DNA of 64,000 nucleotides, from the NCBI GenBank assembly GCA_015059735.1, contig SUZX01000003.1, forward strand, positions 124,001-188,000, given 5' to 3'. The translations under genes and the position numbers were made by a program. A model generated the notes under the pieces. That model saw only the letters and a program-made list of their open reading frames with translations, had not been told where the DNA came from and did no database searches. Shown one piece after another: positions 8,703 through 15,956 of the stretch. Origin of the DNA: Rikenellaceae bacterium (lineage in GTDB: Bacteria > Bacteroidota > Bacteroidia > Bacteroidales > Rikenellaceae). Each line of letters opens with the position of its first letter. Positions within the stretch are counted from its first letter, which is position 1.

Positions 8703-9485
8703 TCAATAAGAATGAACGCTCAATCCTTGTGCCGCCGGCAGGAAATTGATACCGTACCAACACATTTGCAATAATATGAACGATATAATGATCAGTGCAA
8801 AAGCTGTGCGATGATCGTTTTGTTGTCGGCGCAGGTGCAGATAGAGCAGGTACGAAAGCCATGTGGCAGCCGCCCACGTCTCTTTGGGGTCCCACGTCCA
8901 ATAATCGCCCCATGCTTGTTTGGCCCATAAAGCTCCCATAATCATCCCGAGTGTAAGAAAAGCCCACCCGATCCGCACTAAATTATCGCAGACACCGAGT
9001 TCCTCATCTGTGGGGATGCGTTGCTTGGGTCGCAACCACAAATAGATGACAAAAAGTGTTGCAGCACCCAACAACGCATAGGAGAACATATAGACAATGA
9101 CATGAGGAACAAACCATGCGCTTTGCAGTGCCGGCATCAGGGTTTTGCTGTGAATTTCGGGTTTGAGGAGATTTACTCCGATAAAAACCGCCGAAAGCAG
9201 TGTACTGAACGACAAGATCCAGCGATATCGCCAACGGGCATAGACCATGATCCCCGCCACCGAAAGGAAAAACGAGTACCACAGACGCGTTTCGCCCATT
9301 GTGCGCAACGGCGGGCGTTCGAGCGAAATCCACAGCCCGATGATAAAAGCCATGAATATCGCGCTTCCCAGCCCGAACGGGATCAAAACAGGGCTTAGGC
9401 GATTGCTACGATAAGCTATTATCGCACCGATTGCCCAGCAAATAACCGCTGCTGTGGCAAACCATATAAAATGCTGCCACATCAT
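8703..9485 (-). CDS. ccsA: Cytochrome c maturation protein CcsA (system II)
   Basis: 260 residues from the ATG at 9485, with about eight membrane segments. The tryptophan-rich WWD signature of the CcsA/CcmC heme-handling family is plain: WGDYWTWDPKETWA near residue 185, and conserved histidines flank it. CcsA with ResB forms the heme-delivery and cytochrome c synthase complex at the outer face of the membrane. The start overlaps the resB stop as ATGA, with GGAGG 9 nt upstream, so translation is coupled; the longer frame back to 9683 lies inside resB and is discarded. Last gene of the minus-strand operon headed by the tetraheme-SUMF1 cytochrome. Confidence 0.88.
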   Translation of the reverse strand: MMWQHFIWFATAAVICWAIGAIIAYRSNRLSPVLIPFGLGSAIFMAFIIGLWISLERPPLRTMGETRLWYSFFLSVAGIMVYARWRYRWILSFSTLLSAVFIGVNLLKPEIHSKTLMPALQSAWFVPHVIVYMFSYALLGAATLFVIYLWLRPKQRIPTDEELGVCDNLVRIGWAFLTLGMIMGALWAKQAWGDYWTWDPKETWAAATWLSYLLYLHLRRQQNDHRTAFALIIISFILLQMCWYGINFLPAAQGLSVHSY

Positions 9486-10705
9486 GATTCTGCCTCCTTT
9501 CGTGCGGATTGTTTTTTGAATGTTCGGCCTCCTGCCGTGATAAACATGGCAACTCCGGCGGCCAAAATCAGCCACAAAGCCGTGTGCACAATGGGATACC
9601 ATCCGTCGCGCACACACTCCAAGACGCTTGACGTACTCCACCGTCCGCGCGAGGTATCGTAGCCGACTTGATAGATCTGCCATGCTCCGAACTTTGCCGG
9701 TCGGTTGACCGCCACGTCGAATCGTCGGGAGACATTTTCGGCATCGGTTACGGTAATTTGCGAAAGATAATACTTGGGCTCGGGAGCTGGCATGACAAGT
9801 TGCCGATTATTATCCAAATCGAGCGAGGCGGCTAAAAAGAGATGGCTGCCGCAGCTAACCCAACCTTCAACCGACCGGCCAGATGCGACGTTTCGGGCAA
9901 CGACATAGAGTGCCGGCATGGTACCAACATGACGCATCGTCCGATAGATCGAGTCATTAGGCATACATCCGGCTTCGGAGAGGTGCTGTGTGATGCGCAA
10001 CTCCCAGTCGTCCACTATGCCGACACGCTCTTCGCTTGCGAGAAAATCTCGCGACAATCGCTTGTTGTCGATGTCATAGATGTATAGTTTGGGCGGATAC
10101 TCCTCCATCGAGAACCGTTGGAGTGTTACGGCAAAGGGAAGTTCGTACTCTCGACCATCGGCAGTCAATCCTTTATAAACGGGCTGATCGAGCCATGTTG
10201 TAATTTTCACCCGTACTTTGTCTCCACTGCCAAACCAAGCGGCTGTAAGGGCAATGAATACAGCGGAGTGTGCCAACAACGAAGCCACTTTTTGGTGGCG
10301 CAGATGGTGCCAATTGTGAATCGTTGCAAGACCGAGAGTTGTGAGGAAATAGAATAGTAGCAGGTTGAATGGCCACGAGGAAGTCATGCGGGTAAAACCC
10401 AATACACCGACAACTCCCGCCGTATTACCGTCTTGGCGAATAAGTCCGAAGAGTACAATAATGATCACCATCGACGACAACGCTGCGGTGGCAGTATTTC
10501 CCAAGCGAAGTTGTCGGAAAATCGGGATCTTATCCTCAAAAATATAGGCCAAGATCAGCAAATATAGATAATTGAACGCAAGAATCATTCCTCGGGGATG
10601 AGCAAAAAAACGGTTGTCGAGATCCCCGATGAGCAATTGAAGCAGTACACCTACCCCAAACAAGCAGGCGCAATGCAGAAACGGGTTATGTCGTAGTTGG
10701 CTCAA
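9482..10705 (-). CDS. resB: Cytochrome c biogenesis protein ResB/Ccs1
   Basis: 407 residues. Four membrane segments (about 8-30, 36-55, 70-90 and 110-130), a further one near 145-160, a large extracytoplasmic domain, and a final membrane segment near 370-392 give the ResB/Ccs1 topology. Paired with CcsA, it holds apocytochrome for heme attachment. The open frame starts with TTG at 10705; there is no in-frame ATG between this and the upstream stop, and the first internal Met (GMILAFNYLY) lies within the second segment, so the TTG or a nearby codon is probably used. It follows the sugar-isomerase-like gene by 24 bp and overlaps ccsA by 4 bp. Confidence 0.85.
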   Translation of the reverse strand: MSQLRHNPFLHCACLFGVGVLLQLLIGDLDNRFFAHPRGMILAFNYLYLLILAYIFEDKIPIFRQLRLGNTATAALSSMVIIIVLFGLIRQDGNTAGVVGVLGFTRMTSSWPFNLLLFYFLTTLGLATIHNWHHLRHQKVASLLAHSAVFIALTAAWFGSGDKVRVKITTWLDQPVYKGLTADGREYELPFAVTLQRFSMEEYPPKLYIYDIDNKRLSRDFLASEERVGIVDDWELRITQHLSEAGCMPNDSIYRTMRHVGTMPALYVVARNVASGRSVEGWVSCGSHLFLAASLDLDNNRQLVMPAPEPKYYLSQITVTDAENVSRRFDVAVNRPAKFGAWQIYQVGYDTSRGRWSTSSVLECVRDGWYPIVHTALWLILAAGVAMFITAGGRTFKKQSARKEAES

Positions 10706-10729
10706 AGGTCGAGGTGTTTTCTGACGTTA

Positions 10730-11632
10730 TCAAGCTTTTTGCCACTGCTTGCGTAGCAATTCCACTGCCGCAGGAACGGTAACGGCTCGTTCTCCAAGCG
10801 TACCACATTCGAAACTGATGTAATAGGGATAGTCGAGTTCTTTCAACGCCCGCATGCCACTGATATAGTTGTCTTGTTCGCCATCTTCCCCGGGCATCTT
10901 TCGGCGACCGCGACTGGCGATATGTACATGACGCAGGTATTCGCCGGCCGCGATGAATGCGGCATAATCCGAAGTCTCTTCCGACATGTGCCAAAAGTCG
11001 CCCATACACTTGATACCCTCGCTCTTTGCATCGCGGCACAAAGCCGCCGCATCGGATACTTGTCGCAGGTAATGAGCCTCTCGACGATTCAGTGGCTCTA
11101 AGATCACCGAAGTCTGGTATTTCAAAGCGTATTCTCCCAAAGCATGCAACTCTTCACAAAGAAATTCGCGGGTTTCGCGGGTGTGAGGCAGAACAGGAGT
11201 TTGTCTGTTGAATGCCGGAACCATGATGACACCGAGTGCTCCCAACTCTCCGGCAGCGGCAAGAAGTTCGTGCATTGAGGTGTCAAACGCCGTTTTGACC
11301 TTCGGGTCGGCAGCCAAGATAAAACCCTCAAAACCGGCACAAACGGCCGAAATTTTGATGTTACGCCCATGTATGGACTGTCGGATCTCTTCGAAACGGG
11401 TTGTGAGGTTTCGACCGTTCACTTCGAGGCCTACAACCCCGAGTTTTTCCATAAAATCGAGTTTCTCGCCAAGCGAATCTCCACAAGCAATTCGCTCCTG
11501 AAATGAGAGTTTCAACTCCGGAGCAGCCGGTTTCTGTGCAGTACACGAACTCGACAATCCGGAAACCGCTGGGCCTACGACTGCGGCTGCACACCCGAAT
11601 AACGAGGTTTGTAGAAAGGTTCTTCTATCCAT
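10730..11632 (-). CDS. Tat-exported sugar phosphate isomerase/epimerase-like protein (AP2Ec barrel)
   Basis: 300 residues. The N-terminus MDRRTFLQTSLFG is a twin-arginine signal followed by a hydrophobic stretch and a cysteine (SSSC), so the folded protein is probably exported and perhaps lipid-anchored. The rest is a xylose-isomerase-like TIM barrel: LSFQERIACG, VVGLEVNGRN, the metal-ligand region SVILEPLNRREAHYL with its glutamate, KCMGDFWHMSEE, HVHIASRGR and YYISFECG. Family members isomerise or epimerise sugars using a divalent metal. Together with the neighbouring Gfo/Idh oxidoreductase this resembles modules that oxidise and rearrange sugars outside the cytoplasm. Substrate unknown. Confidence 0.75.
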   Translation of the reverse strand: MDRRTFLQTSLFGCAAAVVGPAVSGLSSSCTAQKPAAPELKLSFQERIACGDSLGEKLDFMEKLGVVGLEVNGRNLTTRFEEIRQSIHGRNIKISAVCAGFEGFILAADPKVKTAFDTSMHELLAAAGELGALGVIMVPAFNRQTPVLPHTRETREFLCEELHALGEYALKYQTSVILEPLNRREAHYLRQVSDAAALCRDAKSEGIKCMGDFWHMSEETSDYAAFIAAGEYLRHVHIASRGRRKMPGEDGEQDNYISGMRALKELDYPYYISFECGTLGERAVTVPAAVELLRKQWQKA

Positions 11633-11728
11633 AAGTTTTCGATCCGAGATCGTTATCGGAAAAAGAGGAGAAGGAGTTTATAGGCTCCGACTCCTCTTTT
11701 GACCAATTTCAAGTCGCCTAAAATCCGA

Positions 11729-13114
11729 CTAATAGCGTTTTTTCTGTTCGAGTTTTTTGAAATCGGGATCTTTTCCCGGAACTGGTACGGCCTGCGACAG
11801 ATCCATCGGACCGAGAGCAACCTTTTCGGGCATGAGATCCAAACTGGATTGGGTCATCTCGTCCCACGTAACAGTGGCTCCGGTGTAAGCAGCCTCACGC
11901 CCCATGATGCCGGCCATACACGAAATGGCAGTCTCCTCGGCCTCGACATGCGATTCACCCTTGCGGATATGATTGATCAAATCGACATGCTCCAATGTAT
12001 AGGGGCTGAGCATCTTGTAGGTCTCTTCCTCGGCTTTGCGGTCAAATTGCCACAAGATGTTGCCATCCAAATCTTTGATCGCGTGTTCGTAGCTATTCCA
12101 CGAGCCTTTTGTACCCTGAATATACTCTCCGATGTTGGAACTACAACCATCGATCTGACGACTCATGCTGTGCATGTGAATACCGTTCTCCATTTCGAAA
12201 TCGACACTAAACATATCGTAATGGTTGCCGTTGGGACGACGATGACGAGCACCGAAAGCGGTGGCTTTCACCGGTTTCAAACCAGAGAACCAAAGGAATA
12301 CGTCTATGTTGTGCACATGCTGCTCGATGATGTGGTCACCGGCCAACCAACGCCAGTTAAACCAGTCACGGAGCATCCACTCCGTATCACTCCACCCTTC
12401 GCGACGTCTTACAGCACTGTAAAGACCTTGATTCCAATAGACATTTCCACCGGTAATTTGGCCGATCATGCCCTCTTGGATTCGCTTGAAAGCCTCGACA
12501 TAGCGACGTTGGTGGTGACGCTGTGTTCCGGTTACAACAACCAACCCTTTGGCTTTGGCCAATTTGGCCGTTGCCATCACCGAACGATAACCTACGGGGT
12601 CAATCGCGATGGGTTTTTCAAGGAACGTATGAACCCCTTTTTCGGTAGCATATTTGAATTGCTGAGGGCGGAAAATGGGCGGCGTGGTGCAAATCAGATA
12701 GTCGATACCCGAATCAATCACCTTTTTGTAGGCATCGAATCCGATGAAACACCGCTCCTCGGGAACATCTTGATTCCACTCTTTAAGCAGACGTTCGCGT
12801 GTCGCTTGAATTTTGTCGGGGAAAACATCACCCATAGCCCAAATCTTAATACCGTTGGCCGCGCGAAGTGCATTTCGAAGCGCACCGCCTCCGCGTGATC
12901 CACAACCGATGATACCGACTTTCAGTTCGCGACCATCGATGGCTTTATCGGGGAGTTCGGGGACGTAATACTCCTCCGGCTTTCTTAACGGGGTGTTTGC
13001 TGCACCTTTTCCGGAGCACGAAGAGAGAACGCTCGATGAGCCAATCAAACTTGCAGCTCCTAACAATGCCGAGTAGGACAAGAAATCTTTTCTACTGATC
13101 TTATTGTCACTCAT
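11729..13114 (-). CDS. Tat-exported Gfo/Idh/MocA family oxidoreductase
   Basis: 461 residues. The signal is a Tat variant, ISRKDFLSYSALLGAASL (Arg-Lys rather than Arg-Arg), ending at LSSC, which looks like a lipobox. The NAD(P)-binding Rossmann motif VGIIGCGSRGGG follows at about 65, with the family EKP signature in FLEKPIAIDP near 170 and a C-terminal alpha/beta substrate domain. Gfo/Idh/MocA proteins oxidise or reduce sugars or cyclitols; exported members carry tightly bound cofactor. Position between a membrane tetraheme cytochrome and a sugar isomerase suggests its electrons may leave through the cytochrome, an inference only. Confidence 0.85.
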   Translation of the reverse strand: MSDNKISRKDFLSYSALLGAASLIGSSSVLSSCSGKGAANTPLRKPEEYYVPELPDKAIDGRELKVGIIGCGSRGGGALRNALRAANGIKIWAMGDVFPDKIQATRERLLKEWNQDVPEERCFIGFDAYKKVIDSGIDYLICTTPPIFRPQQFKYATEKGVHTFLEKPIAIDPVGYRSVMATAKLAKAKGLVVVTGTQRHHQRRYVEAFKRIQEGMIGQITGGNVYWNQGLYSAVRRREGWSDTEWMLRDWFNWRWLAGDHIIEQHVHNIDVFLWFSGLKPVKATAFGARHRRPNGNHYDMFSVDFEMENGIHMHSMSRQIDGCSSNIGEYIQGTKGSWNSYEHAIKDLDGNILWQFDRKAEEETYKMLSPYTLEHVDLINHIRKGESHVEAEETAISCMAGIMGREAAYTGATVTWDEMTQSSLDLMPEKVALGPMDLSQAVPVPGKDPDFKKLEQKKRY

Positions 13115-13165
13115 TGTTTTTAATGTTATTAGGTTGATATTGTTTATTGTTTTCGATTACCGTTG

Positions 13166-14692
13166 TTATTGTGCCGTTATCCCCTCGGGGACTTCGCAAA
13201 CCACGCGGAATCCGATACCCTTGATGTCGGAATACCACCAAATACTCTTGGGATTCTGTGGGTCGGTACGCAACCACTTTTCGTGTTCTGTGGGGCGGCG
13301 TGAGGCACTGCGCAGGTTGGCGGCATCGTCGCCATAGAAACCTCCGCGCACCACATACTCCGTACCGTCGGCAGGTCCTTGTGGATCAACCGCTCCATCT
13401 TGCAATTGCGCATAGGCATCATCCGCATAGCGGTCGGAGCAATACTCCATGACATTACCCAACATGTTCTTCAAACCGAATGCGTTGGCTTGCACAATCG
13501 AAGGGCTTTGAGTACGGTTGTTGCTGTTGTTGGCGTAGATGACGTAGCGGCTGATCGTTGTAGTGTCGGCACCAAATGTGCGATTCCAAAAACTGGTGTT
13601 GGTGAAATCTTTGGGATTGCCCTCAAAGAAGTAGGGCGAGGTCGAACCCGCACGCGCAGCATACTCCCACTCGGCCTCGGTCGGCAGACGATATTTGCGG
13701 CCGGTCATCAACGAGAGCCATTGACAGAACGTTTCTGCTCCGTAGTGGGTCATCGTTATTGCCGGACGATCACCCATACCCCAACCCTGATCGGGGAATC
13801 CATAGGGAGGAGTCGGGCCACTGACAGCATCGACATCGGCACGGCTGTTGTTGGCATAGATCAGTTCCGGAGCTGTACGGGCATCCGAGAGCGTCGCACG
13901 GTAGAATGTCCAATATTGATCCCACGTAACCTCCACTTCTCCCATGAAGAACGGTGATACCGTAACCCGACGTTGCGGACCTTCATTTTCGTTGCGCAAA
14001 GGCTCGTTTTCGGGACTTCCCATAAGGAAACTACCCCCTGAAACGGCAATCATGCTGATCGAAGTCGATGTTCCCGGAATGGTTTCGATGAAATTCTCGA
14101 ATGCAGAAACCGTAGCCGGAGCAGTATATACCGTGTCGGAACTTATCTCTGGTTGTTTGGTTGCAAAGCCGTGTTTGTAATTGGGGTTGTAGTGTCCGGC
14201 ATCGAGGTGACAACTGATACATTGCAGGCCGAGTTTCTCTTCGTTGTCTTCGTAATAGAGATGAGCTGTTACGCCATCATCGGAAATCCCCTCAGGGAAG
14301 ATGTTAACGTGGCAGGCTTTGCACGAAGCGTTATAGACGATCTTTTGGGCATACTCCAACTCACCTTTGCGATCCCAATCGATCTTTTCGGTATCTTTCG
14401 TGAGATATGACCAAATATCTTTCAAGCCCGTTGTGGTCTTGGCCTTGACATATTCGAACGATCCGCGCGGAGGCAGGTGACACGCAGCACAATCGGTGAC
14501 CACACCGCTTTTGTTGTTGTAATGGATCGATTTTTTCCAACTTGCATCTGCCTCGGGATGTGCATGGCAGGAGATGCAGGATTCGTTGGATGAAGAGGTT
14601 ACCCAAACGTGGTTAAATCCGATCATCAACGCAAATCCGAAGATGTGACTGATCAGCAAAATGAATAGTATCTTCTTCTTTTTGGCGAACAT
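13166..14692 (-). CDS. Tetraheme NapC/NirT-type cytochrome c fused to a SUMF1 (FGE-like) domain
   Basis: 508 residues. One N-terminal membrane anchor (about 8-30), then four CxxCH heme sites at C39-H43, C68-H72, C124-H128 and C158-H162 in a NapC/NirT/NrfH-like layout, which normally takes electrons from menaquinol. After a short linker (about 180-210) comes a SUMF1/FGE-sulfatase domain: GGSFLMGS, the EVTWDQYWTF region, RLPTEAEWEYAARAG, NMLGNVMEYCSD, RGGFYGDD, ending IGFRVVCE. The cysteine pair that makes formylglycine in aerobic FGE is not at its expected place after RGG, so the domain is probably a binding or scaffold module. It heads the operon with Gfo/Idh, isomerase, resB and ccsA, the last two being what a new c-type cytochrome needs. 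No NrfA-type pentaheme subunit is present. Confidence 0.85.
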   Translation of the reverse strand: MFAKKKKILFILLISHIFGFALMIGFNHVWVTSSSNESCISCHAHPEADASWKKSIHYNNKSGVVTDCAACHLPPRGSFEYVKAKTTTGLKDIWSYLTKDTEKIDWDRKGELEYAQKIVYNASCKACHVNIFPEGISDDGVTAHLYYEDNEEKLGLQCISCHLDAGHYNPNYKHGFATKQPEISSDTVYTAPATVSAFENFIETIPGTSTSISMIAVSGGSFLMGSPENEPLRNENEGPQRRVTVSPFFMGEVEVTWDQYWTFYRATLSDARTAPELIYANNSRADVDAVSGPTPPYGFPDQGWGMGDRPAITMTHYGAETFCQWLSLMTGRKYRLPTEAEWEYAARAGSTSPYFFEGNPKDFTNTSFWNRTFGADTTTISRYVIYANNSNNRTQSPSIVQANAFGLKNMLGNVMEYCSDRYADDAYAQLQDGAVDPQGPADGTEYVVRGGFYGDDAANLRSASRRPTEHEKWLRTDPQNPKSIWWYSDIKGIGFRVVCEVPEGITAQ

Positions 14693-14723
14693 GTTGGGGA
14701 TGTAGCGACTTAAAATTTAACCT

Positions 14724-14749
14724 GAATCCAATCATGCTAGATTGGGTTC
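14724..14749. promoter_or_regulatory. Inverted repeat in the leader of the cytochrome operon
   Basis: GAATCCAATC (14724-14733) and GATTGGGTTC (14740-14749) are inverted with a 6-bp centre and one mismatch. It lies just downstream of the predicted transcript start and 32 bp before the ATG at 14692, a plausible operator or leader hairpin. Confidence 0.45.
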
Positions 14750-14761
14750 GCATAAGCGGCG

Positions 14762-14769
14762 TAAAGATA
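14762..14769 (-). promoter_or_regulatory. Probable -7 box of the cytochrome operon
   Basis: On the minus strand TATCTTTA differs from TAnnTTTG at the last base only. Transcription would start near 14755, just before the inverted repeat at 14724-14749. Confidence 0.4.
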
Positions 14770-14889
14770 ACTATTTTCACTTGAAAATCCAAACACGCCC
14801 CGTTTTTGCAGCATTGTTTTCCGAATTATGTTCGACCGTAGAACTGATAGATCTCTTTTTTGAATCGAATCATAGACAATACCTCCAAA

Positions 14890-14909
14890 CCTCCCTTTGA
14901 TAAGGGAGG
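14890..14909. repeat. Short perfect hairpin
   Basis: CCTCCCTT-TGAT-AAGGGAGG, an 8-bp perfect stem with a 4-nt loop, followed by a G-rich run. It lies in the 293-bp gap between the cytochrome gene and tRNA-Thr, where no gene is seen. A comparable C/G-rich hairpin lies in the repeat at 27820-27979. Confidence 0.4.
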
Positions 14910-14948
14910 CTTCGGGGGCCCGAGTTCAACTGCCGACCTACAAAAATT

Positions 14949-14976
14949 AGAGGTGACAACTTTCGTCATCACCTCT
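14949..14976 (-). terminator. Intrinsic terminator of tRNA-Thr
   Basis: On the minus strand AGAGGTGATGAC-GAAA-GTTGTCACCTCT forms a stable tetraloop hairpin followed by AATTTTTG, 8 nt after the tRNA 3' end. Confidence 0.8.
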
Positions 14977-14984
14977 GGTTTAAG

Positions 14985-15056
14985 AGCCGAAACCGAGATT
15001 TGAACTCGGGACCCCTTCATTACGAGTGAAGTGCTCTACCGCTGAGCTATTTCGGC
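14985..15056 (-). tRNA. tRNA-Thr (anticodon CGT)
   Basis: Minus strand cloverleaf: acceptor GCCGAAA/TTTCGGC with discriminator U, D-arm GCTCAGCGGTAGAGC, anticodon stem CTTCA/TGAAG around CTCGTAA (anticodon CGT, reading ACG), T-arm CCGAG-TTCAAAT-CTCGG. 72 nt; CCA is not encoded. Followed by a strong terminator. The open frame crossing it on the other strand is an artefact. Confidence 0.95.
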
Positions 15057-15311
15057 CTGTCGGAAAAACAAGTTCTCCCTATTTTGCGGATGCAAAGGTG
15101 ATAAAAAAAATTGAAACAGCCAACAAATTTTGCATGAAACTGCAAAAAGTCCTGTTTTTAATTCTCCCAAGCGTATTTCTTACAGCCAAATTCCTGCTTA
15201 CGACAAACATACATGATCGATCCACCGGTTTTTGTAATACGTCAAAAGGAGTCGTAGCCTCTCGGAAAGCATAAAAACGCCAGCAAATGTTCTTTAATTC
15301 CGAAAAATTAG

Positions 15312-15319
15312 TATATTTG
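15312..15319 (+). promoter_or_regulatory. -7 promoter box of the DUF2147 gene
   Basis: TATATTTG is a perfect TAnnTTTG box, 25 bp before the ATG at 15345. The 255 bp between tRNA-Thr and this box hold nothing else recognisable. Confidence 0.6.
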
Positions 15320-15344
15320 CACCGATTTTATAACAGAAAGAGCG

Positions 15345-15794
15345 ATGAAAAAATTTATTTGTATGTTGGTTGCCGGATTTTGCTTATTGGGTTCAGCAGC
15401 CGTTCAAGCGCAAAATCCCGATCGGATTTTGGGAGTTTACAAAGCCGTGGAGGAGGGCAAGGAGTCGAAAGTGCGTTTCACTCGTCGATCCGATGGAAGC
15501 TATCAAGGACAGATTTTCTGGCTCAAAAATCCAAATAACCCCGACGGAACTCCGAAATATGATCTGAAGAATCCGGACAAAAGCAAACGTGGCATTCGTT
15601 CGGATCAAGTAGTGGTGGTTGATGGTGTAAAATACAACGCCAAAAAGAATGTTTGGGACGGTGGTCGCGTTTACGATCCGACCAAAGGTAAAAGCTACAA
15701 GGTAGAGGTTTCGTTCAAAGATGCCAACACCCTGCGCGTCAAAGGATCGTTATTAGGAATCAGCCGCTCGGTCTATTGGATCAAAGTCGAATAA
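15345..15794 (+). CDS. Secreted DUF2147 domain protein
   Basis: 149 residues with a signal peptide (MKKFICMLVAGFCLLGSAAVQAQ). The mature part is the small DUF2147 beta-barrel-like domain: ILGVYKAVEEGKESKVRFTR at the N-terminus, GQIFWLKNP, then GIRSDQVVVVDGVKYN, WDGGRVYDPTKGKSYKVEV and SLLGISRSVYWIKV at the end. These GGRVYDP-GKxY features are typical of the family, which is widespread in Bacteroidota and Proteobacteria with no settled function; envelope location is expected. Stand-alone gene with its own promoter and terminator. Confidence 0.85.
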   Translation: MKKFICMLVAGFCLLGSAAVQAQNPDRILGVYKAVEEGKESKVRFTRRSDGSYQGQIFWLKNPNNPDGTPKYDLKNPDKSKRGIRSDQVVVVDGVKYNAKKNVWDGGRVYDPTKGKSYKVEVSFKDANTLRVKGSLLGISRSVYWIKVE

Positions 15795-15817
15795 TCGGAC
15801 ACAGATTATATTCGCTG

Positions 15818-15848
15818 CAAAAAGTCACCTAAATCGGGTGGCTTTTTG
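15818..15848 (+). terminator. Intrinsic terminator after the DUF2147 gene
   Basis: AAAAAGTCACC and GGTGGCTTTTT pair around a loop of about 8 nt, followed by GTCATTTT. It separates the DUF2147 gene from the phosphate transporter. Confidence 0.7.
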
Positions 15849-15923
15849 TCATTTTAGAACTCCTCGCATGTTAAATTAATGTTAATATTGTTTTTGGGGA
15901 TTATTGCGAATCAAAAAAAGATA

Positions 15924-15931
15924 TACATTTG
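15924..15931 (+). promoter_or_regulatory. -7 promoter box of the phosphate transporter operon
   Basis: TACATTTG fits TAnnTTTG. The transcript would start near 15938, leaving a leader of about 19 nt before ATG 15957. Confidence 0.6.
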
Positions 15932-15956
15932 TGCGTAATTTGTATTCAGCCCTAAT

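Noticed and set aside
12000..12898. Long plus-strand ORF (11699-12898) opposite the Gfo/Idh gene
   Set aside because: It is the antisense shadow of a clear oxidoreductase and has no domain, signal or promoter of its own.
15026..15274. Plus-strand ORF overlapping tRNA-Thr
   Set aside because: Its first codons are antisense tRNA sequence, and the rest shows no domain or start signal.
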